Positions 41,780 to 49,799 of a stretch of DNA of 64,000 nt are shown piece after piece. Within the stretch, counting starts at the first letter, position 1. Each line of letters begins with the position of its first letter. The DNA lies in NCBI RefSeq assembly GCF_021729865.1, contig NZ_CP063400.1:3596001-3660000 (forward strand), given 5' to 3'. Below the pieces are notes generated by a model. The model had not been told where the DNA came from. It was given only the letters and a program-made list of their open reading frames with translations, and made no database searches. The stretch is from Hydrogenophaga sp. SL48 (GTDB lineage: Bacteria; Pseudomonadota; Gammaproteobacteria; Burkholderiales; Burkholderiaceae_C). The position numbers were made by a program, and so were the translations under genes.

Positions 41780-41875
41780 GCCCGCAAACAATGCGCTTAT
41801 CATCGCGGCGTTGCAGGGGGAACCACACAAAAACAGACCACTGGTTGACACTGCCAAACCGCGTCCATTGAACCC

Positions 41876-42349
41876 ATGTTCCGCATTGTTCTGGTAGCAC
41901 CACAGATCCCTCCCAACACGGGGAACGTGATCCGCCTGTGCGCCAACACCGGCTGCGATCTGCACCTCATCGAGCCGCTGGGTTTTTCAATGGACGACAA
42001 ACAGATGCGCCGTGCGGGTCTCGATTACCACGAATACGCTCGCGTGCGGCGCCACGCCGACTGGTCCACCTTCATCGCGACCGAACGACCCGATCTGCAC
42101 CGGATGTACGCCTTGACCACCCGAGGTCAGGGCGAGGCCCATGGGCAACGCTACATGCCAGGAGACTGGCTGGTCTTCGGGTCGGAGACCGATGGCCTGC
42201 CCGGCGAGGTCCGTGAACACATTCCCACCACCCAGCAACTGCGCCTGCCCATGCTCGACGGCCAGCGCAGCCTGAACCTGTCCAACGCCGTGGCGGTTCT
42301 CGTCTACGAAGCCTGGCGGCAACAGGGATTTGGAGCCACACCACCGTGA
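41876..42349 (+). CDS. trmL: tRNA (cytidine/uridine-2'-O)-methyltransferase TrmL
   Basis: 157 residues, the usual minimal SPOUT length. Blocks: FRIVLVAPQIPPNTGNVIRLCANTG at the N terminus, LGFSMDDKQMRRAGLDY, VFGSETDGLP and LNLSNAVAVLVYEAW, which form the trefoil-knot SAM site. It methylates the 2'-OH of nucleotide 34 in tRNA-Leu isoacceptors. Its 3' end is followed by an unrelated small gene. Confidence 0.95.
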   Translation: MFRIVLVAPQIPPNTGNVIRLCANTGCDLHLIEPLGFSMDDKQMRRAGLDYHEYARVRRHADWSTFIATERPDLHRMYALTTRGQGEAHGQRYMPGDWLVFGSETDGLPGEVREHIPTTQQLRLPMLDGQRSLNLSNAVAVLVYEAWRQQGFGATPP

Positions 42350-42497
42350 CGCAATTCACCCACGGGCTGAGGTGCGCACCTCACCCGGACCGCAAAACCG
42401 ATCACACAATACAACCCCGCTGTCGAGCTCAGCGGTGCGCTGCCGTTCGGCCATGCCGACGGTTCAGCTTCCCCCCTCAGGCATCCCGGAGATCCGT

Positions 42498-42821
42498 TTG
42501 ATTCCGACACTCACCAGGTTCTTCAAGGGCACGATGGCGTCGCGCAAACCCGTGAGCGCCAAGGCCAGCCTGAAAGACCTTCAGTGCATTCGCACCGCCT
42601 TGCTGCACTGCATGGACGACTGCGACAGCGTGCAGGCGCAACGCCTGCGGCACAAGATCGCCCAGGCGAAGACCGCCCAGGATCTCTGGATGCTGCGCAA
42701 CGACGCGTACCAGCTGATCTCTCAACAGACCAGCCAGGCGGTCGCCGCCGAGCGCATCAACAACCTGATGTCTGCGTTCGAAGGCTGGCTCGAACCCCGT
42801 CAACTCGTGCGCATCAAGTAG
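42498..42821 (+). CDS. Hypothetical helical protein
   Basis: 107 residues from a TTG start at 42498, chosen because GGAG lies six bases upstream and the resulting protein opens IPTLTRFFKGTMASRKP; an ATG at 42453 and one at 42330 are in frame but have poor sites. The rest is helical with a Cys-rich spot (IRTALLHCMDDCDSVQ) and an even spread of basic and acidic residues. No family recognised. Ends 18 bases before the convergent MaoC gene. Confidence 0.6.
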   Translation: MIPTLTRFFKGTMASRKPVSAKASLKDLQCIRTALLHCMDDCDSVQAQRLRHKIAQAKTAQDLWMLRNDAYQLISQQTSQAVAAERINNLMSAFEGWLEPRQLVRIK

Positions 42822-42839
42822 CCGCGCCCCACCTGCCGC

Positions 42840-43295
42840 TCAGGGGTAGCGGCGCACCAGTGCTTCGGCCACGCACACCGGTTTGTCCACTCCTTCGCGT
42901 TCAACCGACACCCCCCAGGTCATCTGAACGCCATGGTGCTCGATCGGTAAGGCCGCCATCAGGGTCATGCGGGCGCGCAGGCGGCTGCCCACCGGAACCG
43001 GCGCGGTGAAACGCACCTTGTTCAATCCGTAGTTCACGCCCATGCCTGACTGGCGGATCTCAAATGCCGTGTCGAAGAACACGGGGAGCAGGGACAAGGT
43101 CAGGAAACCGTGCGCGATCGGTGCGCCAAAGGGTCCCGCCTTGGCGCGCTCCACATCCACATGGATCCACTGGTGATCGCCGGTCGCATCGGCAAAACGG
43201 TTGACCTGGTCCTGGGTCACGGTGACCCAGTCGCTCACGGCGACCTCTTCGCCCACGCAGGCCACCAGATCGTTCAGTGTGTCAAAGCTTCTCAT
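42840..43295 (-). CDS. MaoC-like (R)-specific enoyl-CoA hydratase
   Basis: 151 residues, a single hotdog fold. The hydratase-2 motif is FADATGDHQWIHVD near residues 33-46, with Asp and His of the active site, followed by GPFGAPIAHGFLTLSL. It hydrates trans-2-enoyl-CoA to the (R)-3-hydroxyacyl-CoA, a step linking beta-oxidation with polyhydroxyalkanoate synthesis. Start at 43295 (MRSFDTLND) is favoured. Not in an evident operon; the ParA-like gene is 70 bases upstream. Confidence 0.88.
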   Translation of the reverse strand: MRSFDTLNDLVACVGEEVAVSDWVTVTQDQVNRFADATGDHQWIHVDVERAKAGPFGAPIAHGFLTLSLLPVFFDTAFEIRQSGMGVNYGLNKVRFTAPVPVGSRLRARMTLMAALPIEHHGVQMTWGVSVEREGVDKPVCVAEALVRRYP

Positions 43296-43365
43296 GGTCA
43301 CCGACTCTAGTCGGCCATCCCAGGCACCGCTGTCGGCACCGCGACAGGCCACACGACGGGCCTGC

Positions 43366-43983
43366 TCAGCGCTCCAGCCAGTCGCAGATGCCCTGCCATT
43401 GCTCAAGGTCTTTCTCCACCCGGCTGGGCGCCACGTCAAACAGCGTCAGGCCACGCGCCGCAAGGTGGATGTAGTTCTGCGTGTCGCGCAGGAAGCCCAG
43501 CACCGGCAGACCCAGGCCGTTCACGAACTCGTGCAGCTTATCGGCCGCGATGGTGCGCGCGTCCACGCGCATGCCGACGATGCCCACCTGCAGCTTGTCG
43601 GCACGCCGTGACTCGGCCAGCTCGTCCAGAAAAGCGCGCGTGGCGTAGATGTCAAAGATGCTGGGCTGCAGCGGCACGAGCACCTTGTCGGCCAGCTTGA
43701 GCGCCTCCTTGAAGAGTCCACCATGCAAGCCCGCCGGCGTGTCCAGCACCACATGGCTCGTGCCCTTGGGCGGCCGGGCGATCGGGTCGCCCGAGAGGTC
43801 CCAGGTCTGGATGGGTCGGGCAGCGGGAGGGCGCAGGCGCAGCCACAGCGCCGAAGACTGCTGGCGATCGGCATCGCCCAGCATCACAGAATGCCCCCGG
43901 CTCGCGAAGAAACCGGCCACGTTGGTCGACAGGGTGGACTTGCCCACACCCCCTTTGGGATTCGCGATCACCACCACCGGCAT
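43366..43983 (-). CDS. ParA-family ATPase
   Basis: 205 residues. It starts MPVVVIANPKGGVGKSTLSTNVAGFF with the deviant Walker A (KGGVGKS), then DADRQQSSALWL and VVLDTPAGLHGGL (Walker B). No ParB or partition sites are near, and it is shorter than plasmid ParA, so it is an orphan ParA of the kind that positions chemoreceptor arrays, carboxysomes or other cellular cargo. Cargo unknown. The stop overlaps nothing; the TauE gene is upstream. Confidence 0.85.
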   Translation of the reverse strand: MPVVVIANPKGGVGKSTLSTNVAGFFASRGHSVMLGDADRQQSSALWLRLRPPAARPIQTWDLSGDPIARPPKGTSHVVLDTPAGLHGGLFKEALKLADKVLVPLQPSIFDIYATRAFLDELAESRRADKLQVGIVGMRVDARTIAADKLHEFVNGLGLPVLGFLRDTQNYIHLAARGLTLFDVAPSRVEKDLEQWQGICDWLER

Positions 43984-44016
43984 ATCCAGCCTCCTTGGGC
44001 GCAAGACAAACGGCTG

Positions 44017-44772
44017 CTATGTTAACGGCCAGCTGTCCCACACCAGCTTGATCCCGGTGAGGAACATGCCGCTGTACACCAGCCGGTAGAACAACACCGG
44101 GTGAATGCGGTGCGCGATGCGCACCCCCACCCAGACACCGATGGGCGCGAACGGCAGCAACGCCAGCGAGGTCAGCATGTTGCGCATGTCCAGCAGGCCC
44201 AGCCAGGCGTAGGGAATCCACTTGGCAAGGTTGATGAAGAAAAAGAAGAACGCCATGGTGCCTGTGAACAGCACCGGCGTGAGCTTCAAGGGAATCACGT
44301 AGGCGTTGATCGGCGGCCCCCCCGCGTGGGCGATGAAGCTGGTGAATCCCGAGGTCGTGGTCAGCAGCGCCCCCAGCCACCGGGGTGGCGGCGGGCTGTC
44401 GGGCTTGGGCGGAAACAGCAGGCGCTGCGCGAGAAACAACAGCGTGAAGCCACCGACGATGCCCGCCACCACCTTCGCATCCAGCACCTTGAACAACAGC
44501 GTGCCGATCACGATGCCGAGCAGGCCGAAGGGCAACAGAAAGCGCAGGAGCTGGCGATCCACGTTGTTGCGGAATGCCGCCATGCCCAGCAGGTCCATCA
44601 ACAGCAACACCGGCATCAGGATCGCCGCCGCCTGCGGCACCGTGACCGCCAGCGCCATCATCGGCACCGCCAGGGAACCGAAGCCGGCCCCAAAGCCGCT
44701 CTTGCTCACGCCCAGGAGCAGCACCGCGGGAATCGCGACCGCGTAGAAAAACGGATCGCTGATCAGCGGCAC
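44017..44772 (-). CDS. TauE/SafE family sulfite or organosulfonate exporter
   Basis: 251 residues with eight or so transmembrane helices. The N-terminal repeat (GVSKSGFGAGFGSLAVPMMAL) and second repeat (LTTTSGFTSFIAHAGGPPINAYVIP) are the TauE signature. It moves sulfite, sulfoacetate or related anions across the inner membrane. No sulfonate genes are near, so the substrate is unknown. 33 bases upstream of the ParA-like gene. Confidence 0.9.
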   Translation of the reverse strand: MPLISDPFFYAVAIPAVLLLGVSKSGFGAGFGSLAVPMMALAVTVPQAAAILMPVLLLMDLLGMAAFRNNVDRQLLRFLLPFGLLGIVIGTLLFKVLDAKVVAGIVGGFTLLFLAQRLLFPPKPDSPPPPRWLGALLTTTSGFTSFIAHAGGPPINAYVIPLKLTPVLFTGTMAFFFFFINLAKWIPYAWLGLLDMRNMLTSLALLPFAPIGVWVGVRIAHRIHPVLFYRLVYSGMFLTGIKLVWDSWPLT

Positions 44773-44821
44773 GTCACAACCCCCGCCGAACGAAGGCGGC
44801 AGCGTCGCGTTCGTCGCCCGT

Positions 44822-46024
44822 TCACACGCGCTCGATGATCAGCGCAATGCCCTGCCCCACGCCGATGCACATGGTGCACAGCGCGTAGCGACCGCCGGTG
44901 GCGTGCAGGCGGTTCACCGCCGTGGTGGCCAGCCTTGCACCGCTGGCACCCAGCGGGTGGCCCAGCGCGATGGCGCCGCCCCAGGCGTTGACGCGTTCAT
45001 CGTCGTCCTTCAGCCCCAGCAAACGCAGCACCGCCAGCCCCTGTGCCGCAAAGGCCTCATTGAGTTCGATGACATCAAGCTGGTCCAGCGTCAATCCGGT
45101 AAGCGCCAGCACCTTCTGCGTTGCCGGTGCCGGGCCGATGCCCATGATGCGCGGCGCCACCCCGGCCGTGGCCATGCCGACGATGCGGGCCTTGGGGGTG
45201 AGTCCGTTCTTCGCAGCGGTGGCTTCGTCGGCCAGCAGCAGCGCGCAGGCGCCGTCGTTCACGCCGCTGGCGTTGCCGGCGGTCACCGTGCCGTCGGGCC
45301 GCACCACGCCTTTGAGTTTGACCAGCGTCTCCAGGCTGGTCTCGCGCGGGTGTTCGTCGGTGTCCACCACCAGCGCATCGCCCTTCTTTTGCGGAATCGT
45401 GACCGCGCAGATCTCGCGCGCCAGATGCCCAGCCTTGATGGCGGCCACGGCCTTCATCTGGCTGGCCAGGGCCATGCGGTCCTGTGCTTCGCGCTCGATC
45501 TTGAAATCGGTCGCGACGTTCTCGGCGGTTTCGGGCATGGAGTCCACGCCGTACTGGGCCTTCATCAGCTTGTTGACAAAGCGCCAGCCGATGGTGGTGT
45601 CGTAGACGGCGTTGTTGCGAGAAAAGGCACTTTCGGCCTTGGGCATGACGAAGGGCGCGCGGCTCATGCTCTCGACACCGCCGGCGATCATCAGACCCGC
45701 TTCGCCGGCCTTGATCGCGCGCGCGGCCGTGCCCACGGCGTCCAGACCAGAACCACACAGGCGGTTGATGGTGGCCCCCGGCACCTCCAGCGGCAGGCCG
45801 GCCAGCAGGCTGCTCATGTGCGCGACGTTGCGGTTGTCTTCGCCGGCCTGGTTGGCGCAGCCGAAGAGCACGTCGGTGATCGCGGCCCAGTCGACGTTCG
45901 GGTTGCGCGCCATCAATGCGCGCAGCGGAATGGCGCCGAGGTCGTCGGTGCGCACCGAACTGAGCGCGCCGCCGTAGCGACCGAACGGGGTGCGGATCGC
46001 GTCGCAGATGTAGGCATGGGTCAT
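44822..46024 (-). CDS. pcaF: 3-oxoadipyl-CoA/acetyl-CoA acyltransferase (thiolase)
   Basis: 400 residues. Active-site Cys90 lies in NRLCGSGLDAV, and the C-terminal GHPLGASGAR (His) and CIGVGQG (Cys) complete the thiolase triad. RTPFGRYGGALSSVRTDDLGA and PRIMGIGPAPATQ are typical of the PcaF/PaaJ branch, which cleaves 3-oxoadipyl-CoA into succinyl-CoA and acetyl-CoA. Other pca genes are not near, so the precise substrate is inferred from sequence; a general thiolase is possible. Confidence 0.88.
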   Translation of the reverse strand: MTHAYICDAIRTPFGRYGGALSSVRTDDLGAIPLRALMARNPNVDWAAITDVLFGCANQAGEDNRNVAHMSSLLAGLPLEVPGATINRLCGSGLDAVGTAARAIKAGEAGLMIAGGVESMSRAPFVMPKAESAFSRNNAVYDTTIGWRFVNKLMKAQYGVDSMPETAENVATDFKIEREAQDRMALASQMKAVAAIKAGHLAREICAVTIPQKKGDALVVDTDEHPRETSLETLVKLKGVVRPDGTVTAGNASGVNDGACALLLADEATAAKNGLTPKARIVGMATAGVAPRIMGIGPAPATQKVLALTGLTLDQLDVIELNEAFAAQGLAVLRLLGLKDDDERVNAWGGAIALGHPLGASGARLATTAVNRLHATGGRYALCTMCIGVGQGIALIIERV

Positions 46025-46102
46025 GTCGTGTCTCCTGAATGTTGGGCGCTACTGTACCCAAGCGCGGGGCGGGCCGTCGCAGCTTGAGGGACAATCCCAG
46101 GC

Positions 46103-46540
46103 ATGTTCAGCCCTTCCCAAGCCGATGTGCGGCGCTTTTTCTGCTCTGTCCACGCCAAGCGCCTGGGTGGACAACCCATGGAGGCCATCGAGACGCTGGC
46201 CGGTCAGTGGATCGCCGAACATCCCGAGCATCATGCGGAGCTGGCGGATGTGGACGCCGCCCTCGCCCGCCTGGGCGCACCCGGTGACACCGCCGCCGAC
46301 AACCCGTTCCTGCACCTGTCCATGCACCTGTCCATCAGCGAGCAGTGCAGCATCGACCAACCGCCCGGCATCCGCCAGGCGGTGGAACTGCTGGCAGCGC
46401 GCCGGGGCGATCTGCACGCCGCGCACCACGAGGTGATGGAATGCCTGGGCACCATGCTCTGGGAAAGCCAGCGTGCCGGCCGCCCGCCCGACGGCCAGGC
46501 CTACATCGACCAGGTGCGACGCCGTGCGACGCAGGATTGA
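46103..46540 (+). CDS. DUF1841 family protein
   Basis: 145 residues. Entirely helical, with the DUF1841 pattern FSPSQADVRRFFCSVHAKR at the start, NPFLHLSMHLSISEQCSIDQPPG in the middle and HEVMECLGTMLWESQRAGRPPD near the end. Cytoplasmic; the His/Met/Cys-rich centre could bind metal. Function unknown. Followed by a clear terminator shared with the convergent cytochrome gene. Confidence 0.88.
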   Translation: MFSPSQADVRRFFCSVHAKRLGGQPMEAIETLAGQWIAEHPEHHAELADVDAALARLGAPGDTAADNPFLHLSMHLSISEQCSIDQPPGIRQAVELLAARRGDLHAAHHEVMECLGTMLWESQRAGRPPDGQAYIDQVRRRATQD

Positions 46541-46569
46541 CCCCTTCTTCGAAGCTTCAAGATCGCAAC

Positions 46570-46597
46570 AAAAAAGCCGCTCTGTGAGCGGCTTTTT
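46570..46597. terminator. Bidirectional intrinsic terminator
   Basis: AAAAAA then GCCGCTC, loop TGT, GAGCGGC then TTTTT. Serves DUF1841 and the convergent cytochrome c4 gene. Confidence 0.9.
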
Positions 46598-46615
46598 CAT
46601 GGGGCGTGGCGCCGA

Positions 46616-47284
46616 TCAGCGGAAGCGCGATTGCGGCACGGTCTGCAGGTCGCCGTCCAGCGAACCCAGGTACTTGGCGATCTCGCGCATTTCGGCCGGT
46701 TTGAACTGCTTGGCGATGCCGGCCATGATGCCGTTGGAGCGGCCGACCACGTTGTTGCCTTCCACCGAATAGGCCTTGAGCGCCACGTACAGGTAGTCGG
46801 CGTGCTGGCCGGCGATCTTGGGGTAGGTCGGGTCGATGGGTTTGGCGAAATTGGCGCCGTGGCACGAAGCGCAGGCACCCTTTTCAATCAGTGCAGCAGC
46901 CGCGGCGCTGGCGGTCTTGGGCGCATCGGCCGGGGCCTTGCCCGCCTGAGCCGAGTAGAAGGCGGCCAGATCGGCCATGTCCTGCTCAGACAGCGAGGCG
47001 GCGATGCCGCGCATGGACGGGTGCTTGCGGTCGCCCTTCTTGTAGGCGGTCAGCGCCGACACGATGTACTTGTCGGACTGGCCCGAGATCTTCGGCACCT
47101 TGTGGATCTCGGGGAAGCTGTTCTGGTAACCCGCGATGCCGTGGCAGCCGATGCACATCTCGGCCTTCTTCTGGCCCGCGTCAGCGGAGCCGGTCACGCC
47201 CTGAGCCTGAGCGGTCGTGGCGACCACCAAAAGGGTCGCAGCGGCGACAACGGTACGGGTGATCAGGGGCAACAGTTGGTTCAT
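46616..47284 (-). CDS. Diheme cytochrome c4-type protein
   Basis: 222 residues. A signal peptide (ATTAQA cleavage) is followed by two cytochrome c domains with heme motifs CIGCH (44-48) and CASCH (138-142). Distal Met ligands are probable in HPSMRGIA and NGIMAGIA. It is periplasmic and a likely electron donor to the cytochrome c oxidase encoded upstream in this window. The start at 47284 puts the signal peptide first. An FNR/Anr-type box lies 26 bases upstream, the same arrangement as at ctaC. Confidence 0.92.
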   Translation of the reverse strand: MNQLLPLITRTVVAAATLLVVATTAQAQGVTGSADAGQKKAEMCIGCHGIAGYQNSFPEIHKVPKISGQSDKYIVSALTAYKKGDRKHPSMRGIAASLSEQDMADLAAFYSAQAGKAPADAPKTASAAAAALIEKGACASCHGANFAKPIDPTYPKIAGQHADYLYVALKAYSVEGNNVVGRSNGIMAGIAKQFKPAEMREIAKYLGSLDGDLQTVPQSRFR

Positions 47285-47309
47285 TTTGCAAGCACAATGA
47301 GATGGACGA

Positions 47310-47323
47310 TTGATAAAAATCAA
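47310..47323. promoter_or_regulatory. FNR/Anr-type box upstream of cytochrome c4
   Basis: TTGATAAAAATCAA, perfect TTGAT-N4-ATCAA. Centred 32 bases from the cytochrome c4 start codon and 95 bases from the MoxR gene on the other strand, so either could be the target. Confidence 0.6.
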
Positions 47324-47411
47324 TGGACGATTATATAGACTCGATCATCGTCAACCGCTTATTGAATACCCTGATCCGCTGGCCCGCCGCAGCGTCAACC
47401 GCGTCACCTCC

Positions 47412-48254
47412 ATGAAATTCCAAGGCTCTGAAAACTACGTCGCCACACAAGACCTGATGCTGGCCGTCAACGCCGCCATCACGCTCAAGCGACCGCTGCT
47501 CGTCAAGGGCGAGCCCGGCACCGGCAAGACCATGCTGGCCGAAGAAGTGGCGCAGGCGCTCAACGTGCCGCTGCTGCAATGGCACATCAAGAGCACCACC
47601 AAGGCGCAGCAGGGCCTGTACGAATACGACGCGGTGAGCCGCCTGCGCGACTCACAGCTCGGCGACGAGAAAGTCAAGGACATCCACAACTACGTCGTCA
47701 AGGGTGTGCTCTGGCAGGCTTTCACGGCCGACCAGCCGGTGGCGCTGCTGATCGATGAAATCGACAAGGCCGACATCGAGTTCCCCAACGACCTGCTGCG
47801 CGAACTCGACCGCATGGAGTTCTACTGCTACGAGACACGCGAACTGGTCAAGGCCAAACACCGCCCGCTGGTGTTCATCACCTCCAACAACGAAAAAGAA
47901 CTGCCCGACGCCTTCCTGCGCCGCTGCTTCTTCCACTACATCAAGTTTCCCGAAGCGGAGACCATGCAAAAGATCGTGGATGTGCACTTCCCCGACCTCA
48001 AGCAAGACCTGCTGAAGGTGGCGATGAAGACCTTCTACGACGTTCGCAACCTGCCCGGTCTGAAGAAAAAGCCGAGCACCAGCGAGCTGATCGACTGGCT
48101 CAAGCTGCTGATGGCCGAAGACATTCCGCTCGAAGCACTGCAAAGCGCCGACAGCAAGGTCGCCGTGCCACCGCTGGTGGGCGCACTGCTGAAGAACGAG
48201 CAGGACACCACGCTGTTTGAAAAGCTGGTGTTCATGAACCAGCGGAACCGGTGA
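47412..48254 (+). CDS. MoxR-type AAA+ ATPase
   Basis: 280 residues from ATG 47412 (MKFQGSENYVATQDLM). Walker A is GEPGTGKT (33-40), Walker B LLIDEIDKAD near 113, sensor 1 FITSNNEKELPDAF and the arginine-finger region FLRRCFFHYIKFP. MoxR ATPases act as chaperone-like remodelers with a VWA partner. That partner, the VWA gene at 50670, is normally adjacent but here lies 2.4 kb away behind an insertion. A FNR box upstream may give oxygen control. Confidence 0.92.
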   Translation: MKFQGSENYVATQDLMLAVNAAITLKRPLLVKGEPGTGKTMLAEEVAQALNVPLLQWHIKSTTKAQQGLYEYDAVSRLRDSQLGDEKVKDIHNYVVKGVLWQAFTADQPVALLIDEIDKADIEFPNDLLRELDRMEFYCYETRELVKAKHRPLVFITSNNEKELPDAFLRRCFFHYIKFPEAETMQKIVDVHFPDLKQDLLKVAMKTFYDVRNLPGLKKKPSTSELIDWLKLLMAEDIPLEALQSADSKVAVPPLVGALLKNEQDTTLFEKLVFMNQRNR

Positions 48255-48268
48255 AGGAGGATCGACCC

Positions 48269-48427
48269 ATGAACCACATGATGAAGAAACTGACCTTTGT
48301 GGCTGTACTCATTGGACTGCTTTCGGCCTGCTCAAGCCCTGCGAGTGGCGGGCGCTGCGACAAACCGAAGCGCGCGGACGGGGCACAACCCTATGACCCC
48401 TATTGCAGCGGCGAATACAACAAGTAA
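48269..48427 (+). CDS. Small lipoprotein
   Basis: 52 residues, starting 14 bases after the MoxR stop with an excellent GAAGGAGG ribosome site. The signal MNHMMKKLTFVAVLIGLL ends in the lipobox LSAC, so a lipoprotein of about 30 mature residues with three more Cys (in GGRCDKP, and DPYCSGEY). No family recognised. The strong ribosome site and consistent lipobox support it as real. It would be co-transcribed with the MoxR gene. Confidence 0.75.
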   Translation: MNHMMKKLTFVAVLIGLLSACSSPASGGRCDKPKRADGAQPYDPYCSGEYNK

Positions 48428-48599
48428 GAGGCCATCAACGTCGTGGGCCACTGGAACTTGCCATCCTGTGGTGACTTCCTGCGCGAGCACTCGCCCGACA
48501 TCACCGCCCTCTCGCTGGCGGGCGACATGGCCGTCATCACCAACGACCTTCGCGAGTTTCTGCGAGTGCCAGGGTTGTGGGTTAAAGACAGGAGCTTAG
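48428..48599 (+). pseudogene. Gene remnant truncated by the IS5-family element
   Basis: An open frame in phase with the preceding lipoprotein after its stop reads NVVGHWNLPSCGDFLREHSP then DITALSLAGDMAVITNDL and stops losing sense just before the IS left end at 48600. It has no start codon and no continuation past the IS. It looks like an internal piece of a lost gene; the parent family is not recognised. Confidence 0.45.
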
Positions 48600-49770
48600 G
48601 GCTACGCTGAACAAGTCCATGGGTGGCGCGAGGTTTGCATGTATCGAGGTCCCTGATACACGGAGGTGAAGATGAAGCAACAGACCCTGGCGATGGCAGC
48701 CGATCAAGGCGACGGATTCGAGCAGTACCGCAAGCCGACCAAGCGCGATGCGTTCCTGGCGACGATGGAACAGATCGTGCCCTGGCAGGCGCTGTGCTCG
48801 GTCATCGAACCTCACTACCCCAAAGCCGGCAACGGGCGCCCACCGATCGGGCTCGAACGCATGCTGCGGATGTACTTCGTGCAGCACTGGTTCAACCTGG
48901 CCGATGAGGCCTGCGAAGAGGCCCTGCTCGACAGCACGGCGCTGCGCCGCTTTGTGGGCATCGATCTTGGGCGGGAGCGTGTGCCTGACGGGACCACCCT
49001 GCTGAAGTTTCGCCGCCTGCTGGAGCAGCACAAACTGGGCGAGGCCCTGTTTGCCAAAGTGGGGGAGGTGCTGCAGGCGCGAGGCTTGAAGGTGGGCACC
49101 GGCACCATCGTGGACGCCACCATCATCGGCGCGCCCAGTTCGACCAAGAACGCCGACAAGCAGCGCGACCCCGAGATGCACCAAACCCGCAAAGGCCAGC
49201 AGTGGTATTTCGGGATGAAGATGCACATTGGCGTGGACAGCCGCAGCGGGCTGGCGCACAGCGCTGTGGTGACAGCAGCCAACGTGCACGACAAGCACCC
49301 GCTGCCCGATCTGCTGCACGGCAACGAGCAGCGTGTGTATGGCGACAGTGCCTACGCCAGCCAGAAAGCGTTGATCGGATCGAAGGCCCCCAAGGCCAAG
49401 GACTTCACCAACCAGCGCGTGCGCAGGGGTGGCGATATCGACGAGGCCGAGCGCTCCAGGAACCACAACAAGTCCAAGGTCCGCGCCCGGGTCGAACACG
49501 TCTTTGCTGTGGTCAAACGGCTCTGGGGCTTTGCCAAGGTGCGCTACCGAGGTCTCGCCAAGAACGCCACGCGCTCGTTCGTGGTGCTGGGTTTGGCCAA
49601 CATCTACCTGGCGCGTCAGCGCCTCATGGCATGAGTGCGTCCGTTGCGCACGACGGGTGCGCGAGCACGGCTGGTATGTCCAGGGAACGCGGTCGAATCG
49701 CGCCGCTTGCCCGCGTCGGCAACCCTTTGCGTAGCGGGCCACTCAATTCGGCTACTTGTTCAGCGCTGCC
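48600..49770 (+). mobile_element. IS5-family insertion sequence, complete
   Basis: 1171 bases. Terminal inverted repeats are 17 bases: GGCTACGCTGAACAAGT at the left and ACTTGTTCAGCGCTGCC at the right, with two mismatches. A direct TTAG lies at 48596-48599 and 49771-49774. TTAG fits the YTAR target preference of the IS5 group, so this is a four-base duplication. One full-length transposase gene is inside. It sits in the MoxR-VWA interval. Confidence 0.93.
48672..49634 (+). CDS. IS5-family DDE transposase
   Basis: 320 residues from ATG 48672 with GGAGG five bases upstream. The N-terminal IS5 blocks are PWQALCSVIEPHYPKAGNG and LERMLRMYFVQHWFNLADEA. DDE residues are expected in GTIVDATIIGAP (first Asp), YGDSAYAS (second Asp), and RARVEHVFAVVKR (Glu); all are present. 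It looks full length and probably active. Confidence 0.95.
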   Translation: MKQQTLAMAADQGDGFEQYRKPTKRDAFLATMEQIVPWQALCSVIEPHYPKAGNGRPPIGLERMLRMYFVQHWFNLADEACEEALLDSTALRRFVGIDLGRERVPDGTTLLKFRRLLEQHKLGEALFAKVGEVLQARGLKVGTGTIVDATIIGAPSSTKNADKQRDPEMHQTRKGQQWYFGMKMHIGVDSRSGLAHSAVVTAANVHDKHPLPDLLHGNEQRVYGDSAYASQKALIGSKAPKAKDFTNQRVRRGGDIDEAERSRNHNKSKVRARVEHVFAVVKRLWGFAKVRYRGLAKNATRSFVVLGLANIYLARQRLMA

Positions 49771-49799
49771 TTAGGTGAGCCCTGCTGCTGGAATGACCA

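Noticed and set aside
48600..49770. Composite transposon carrying the AbiC-like gene
   Set aside because: Only one IS5 copy is present with its own target duplication, so it moved alone.
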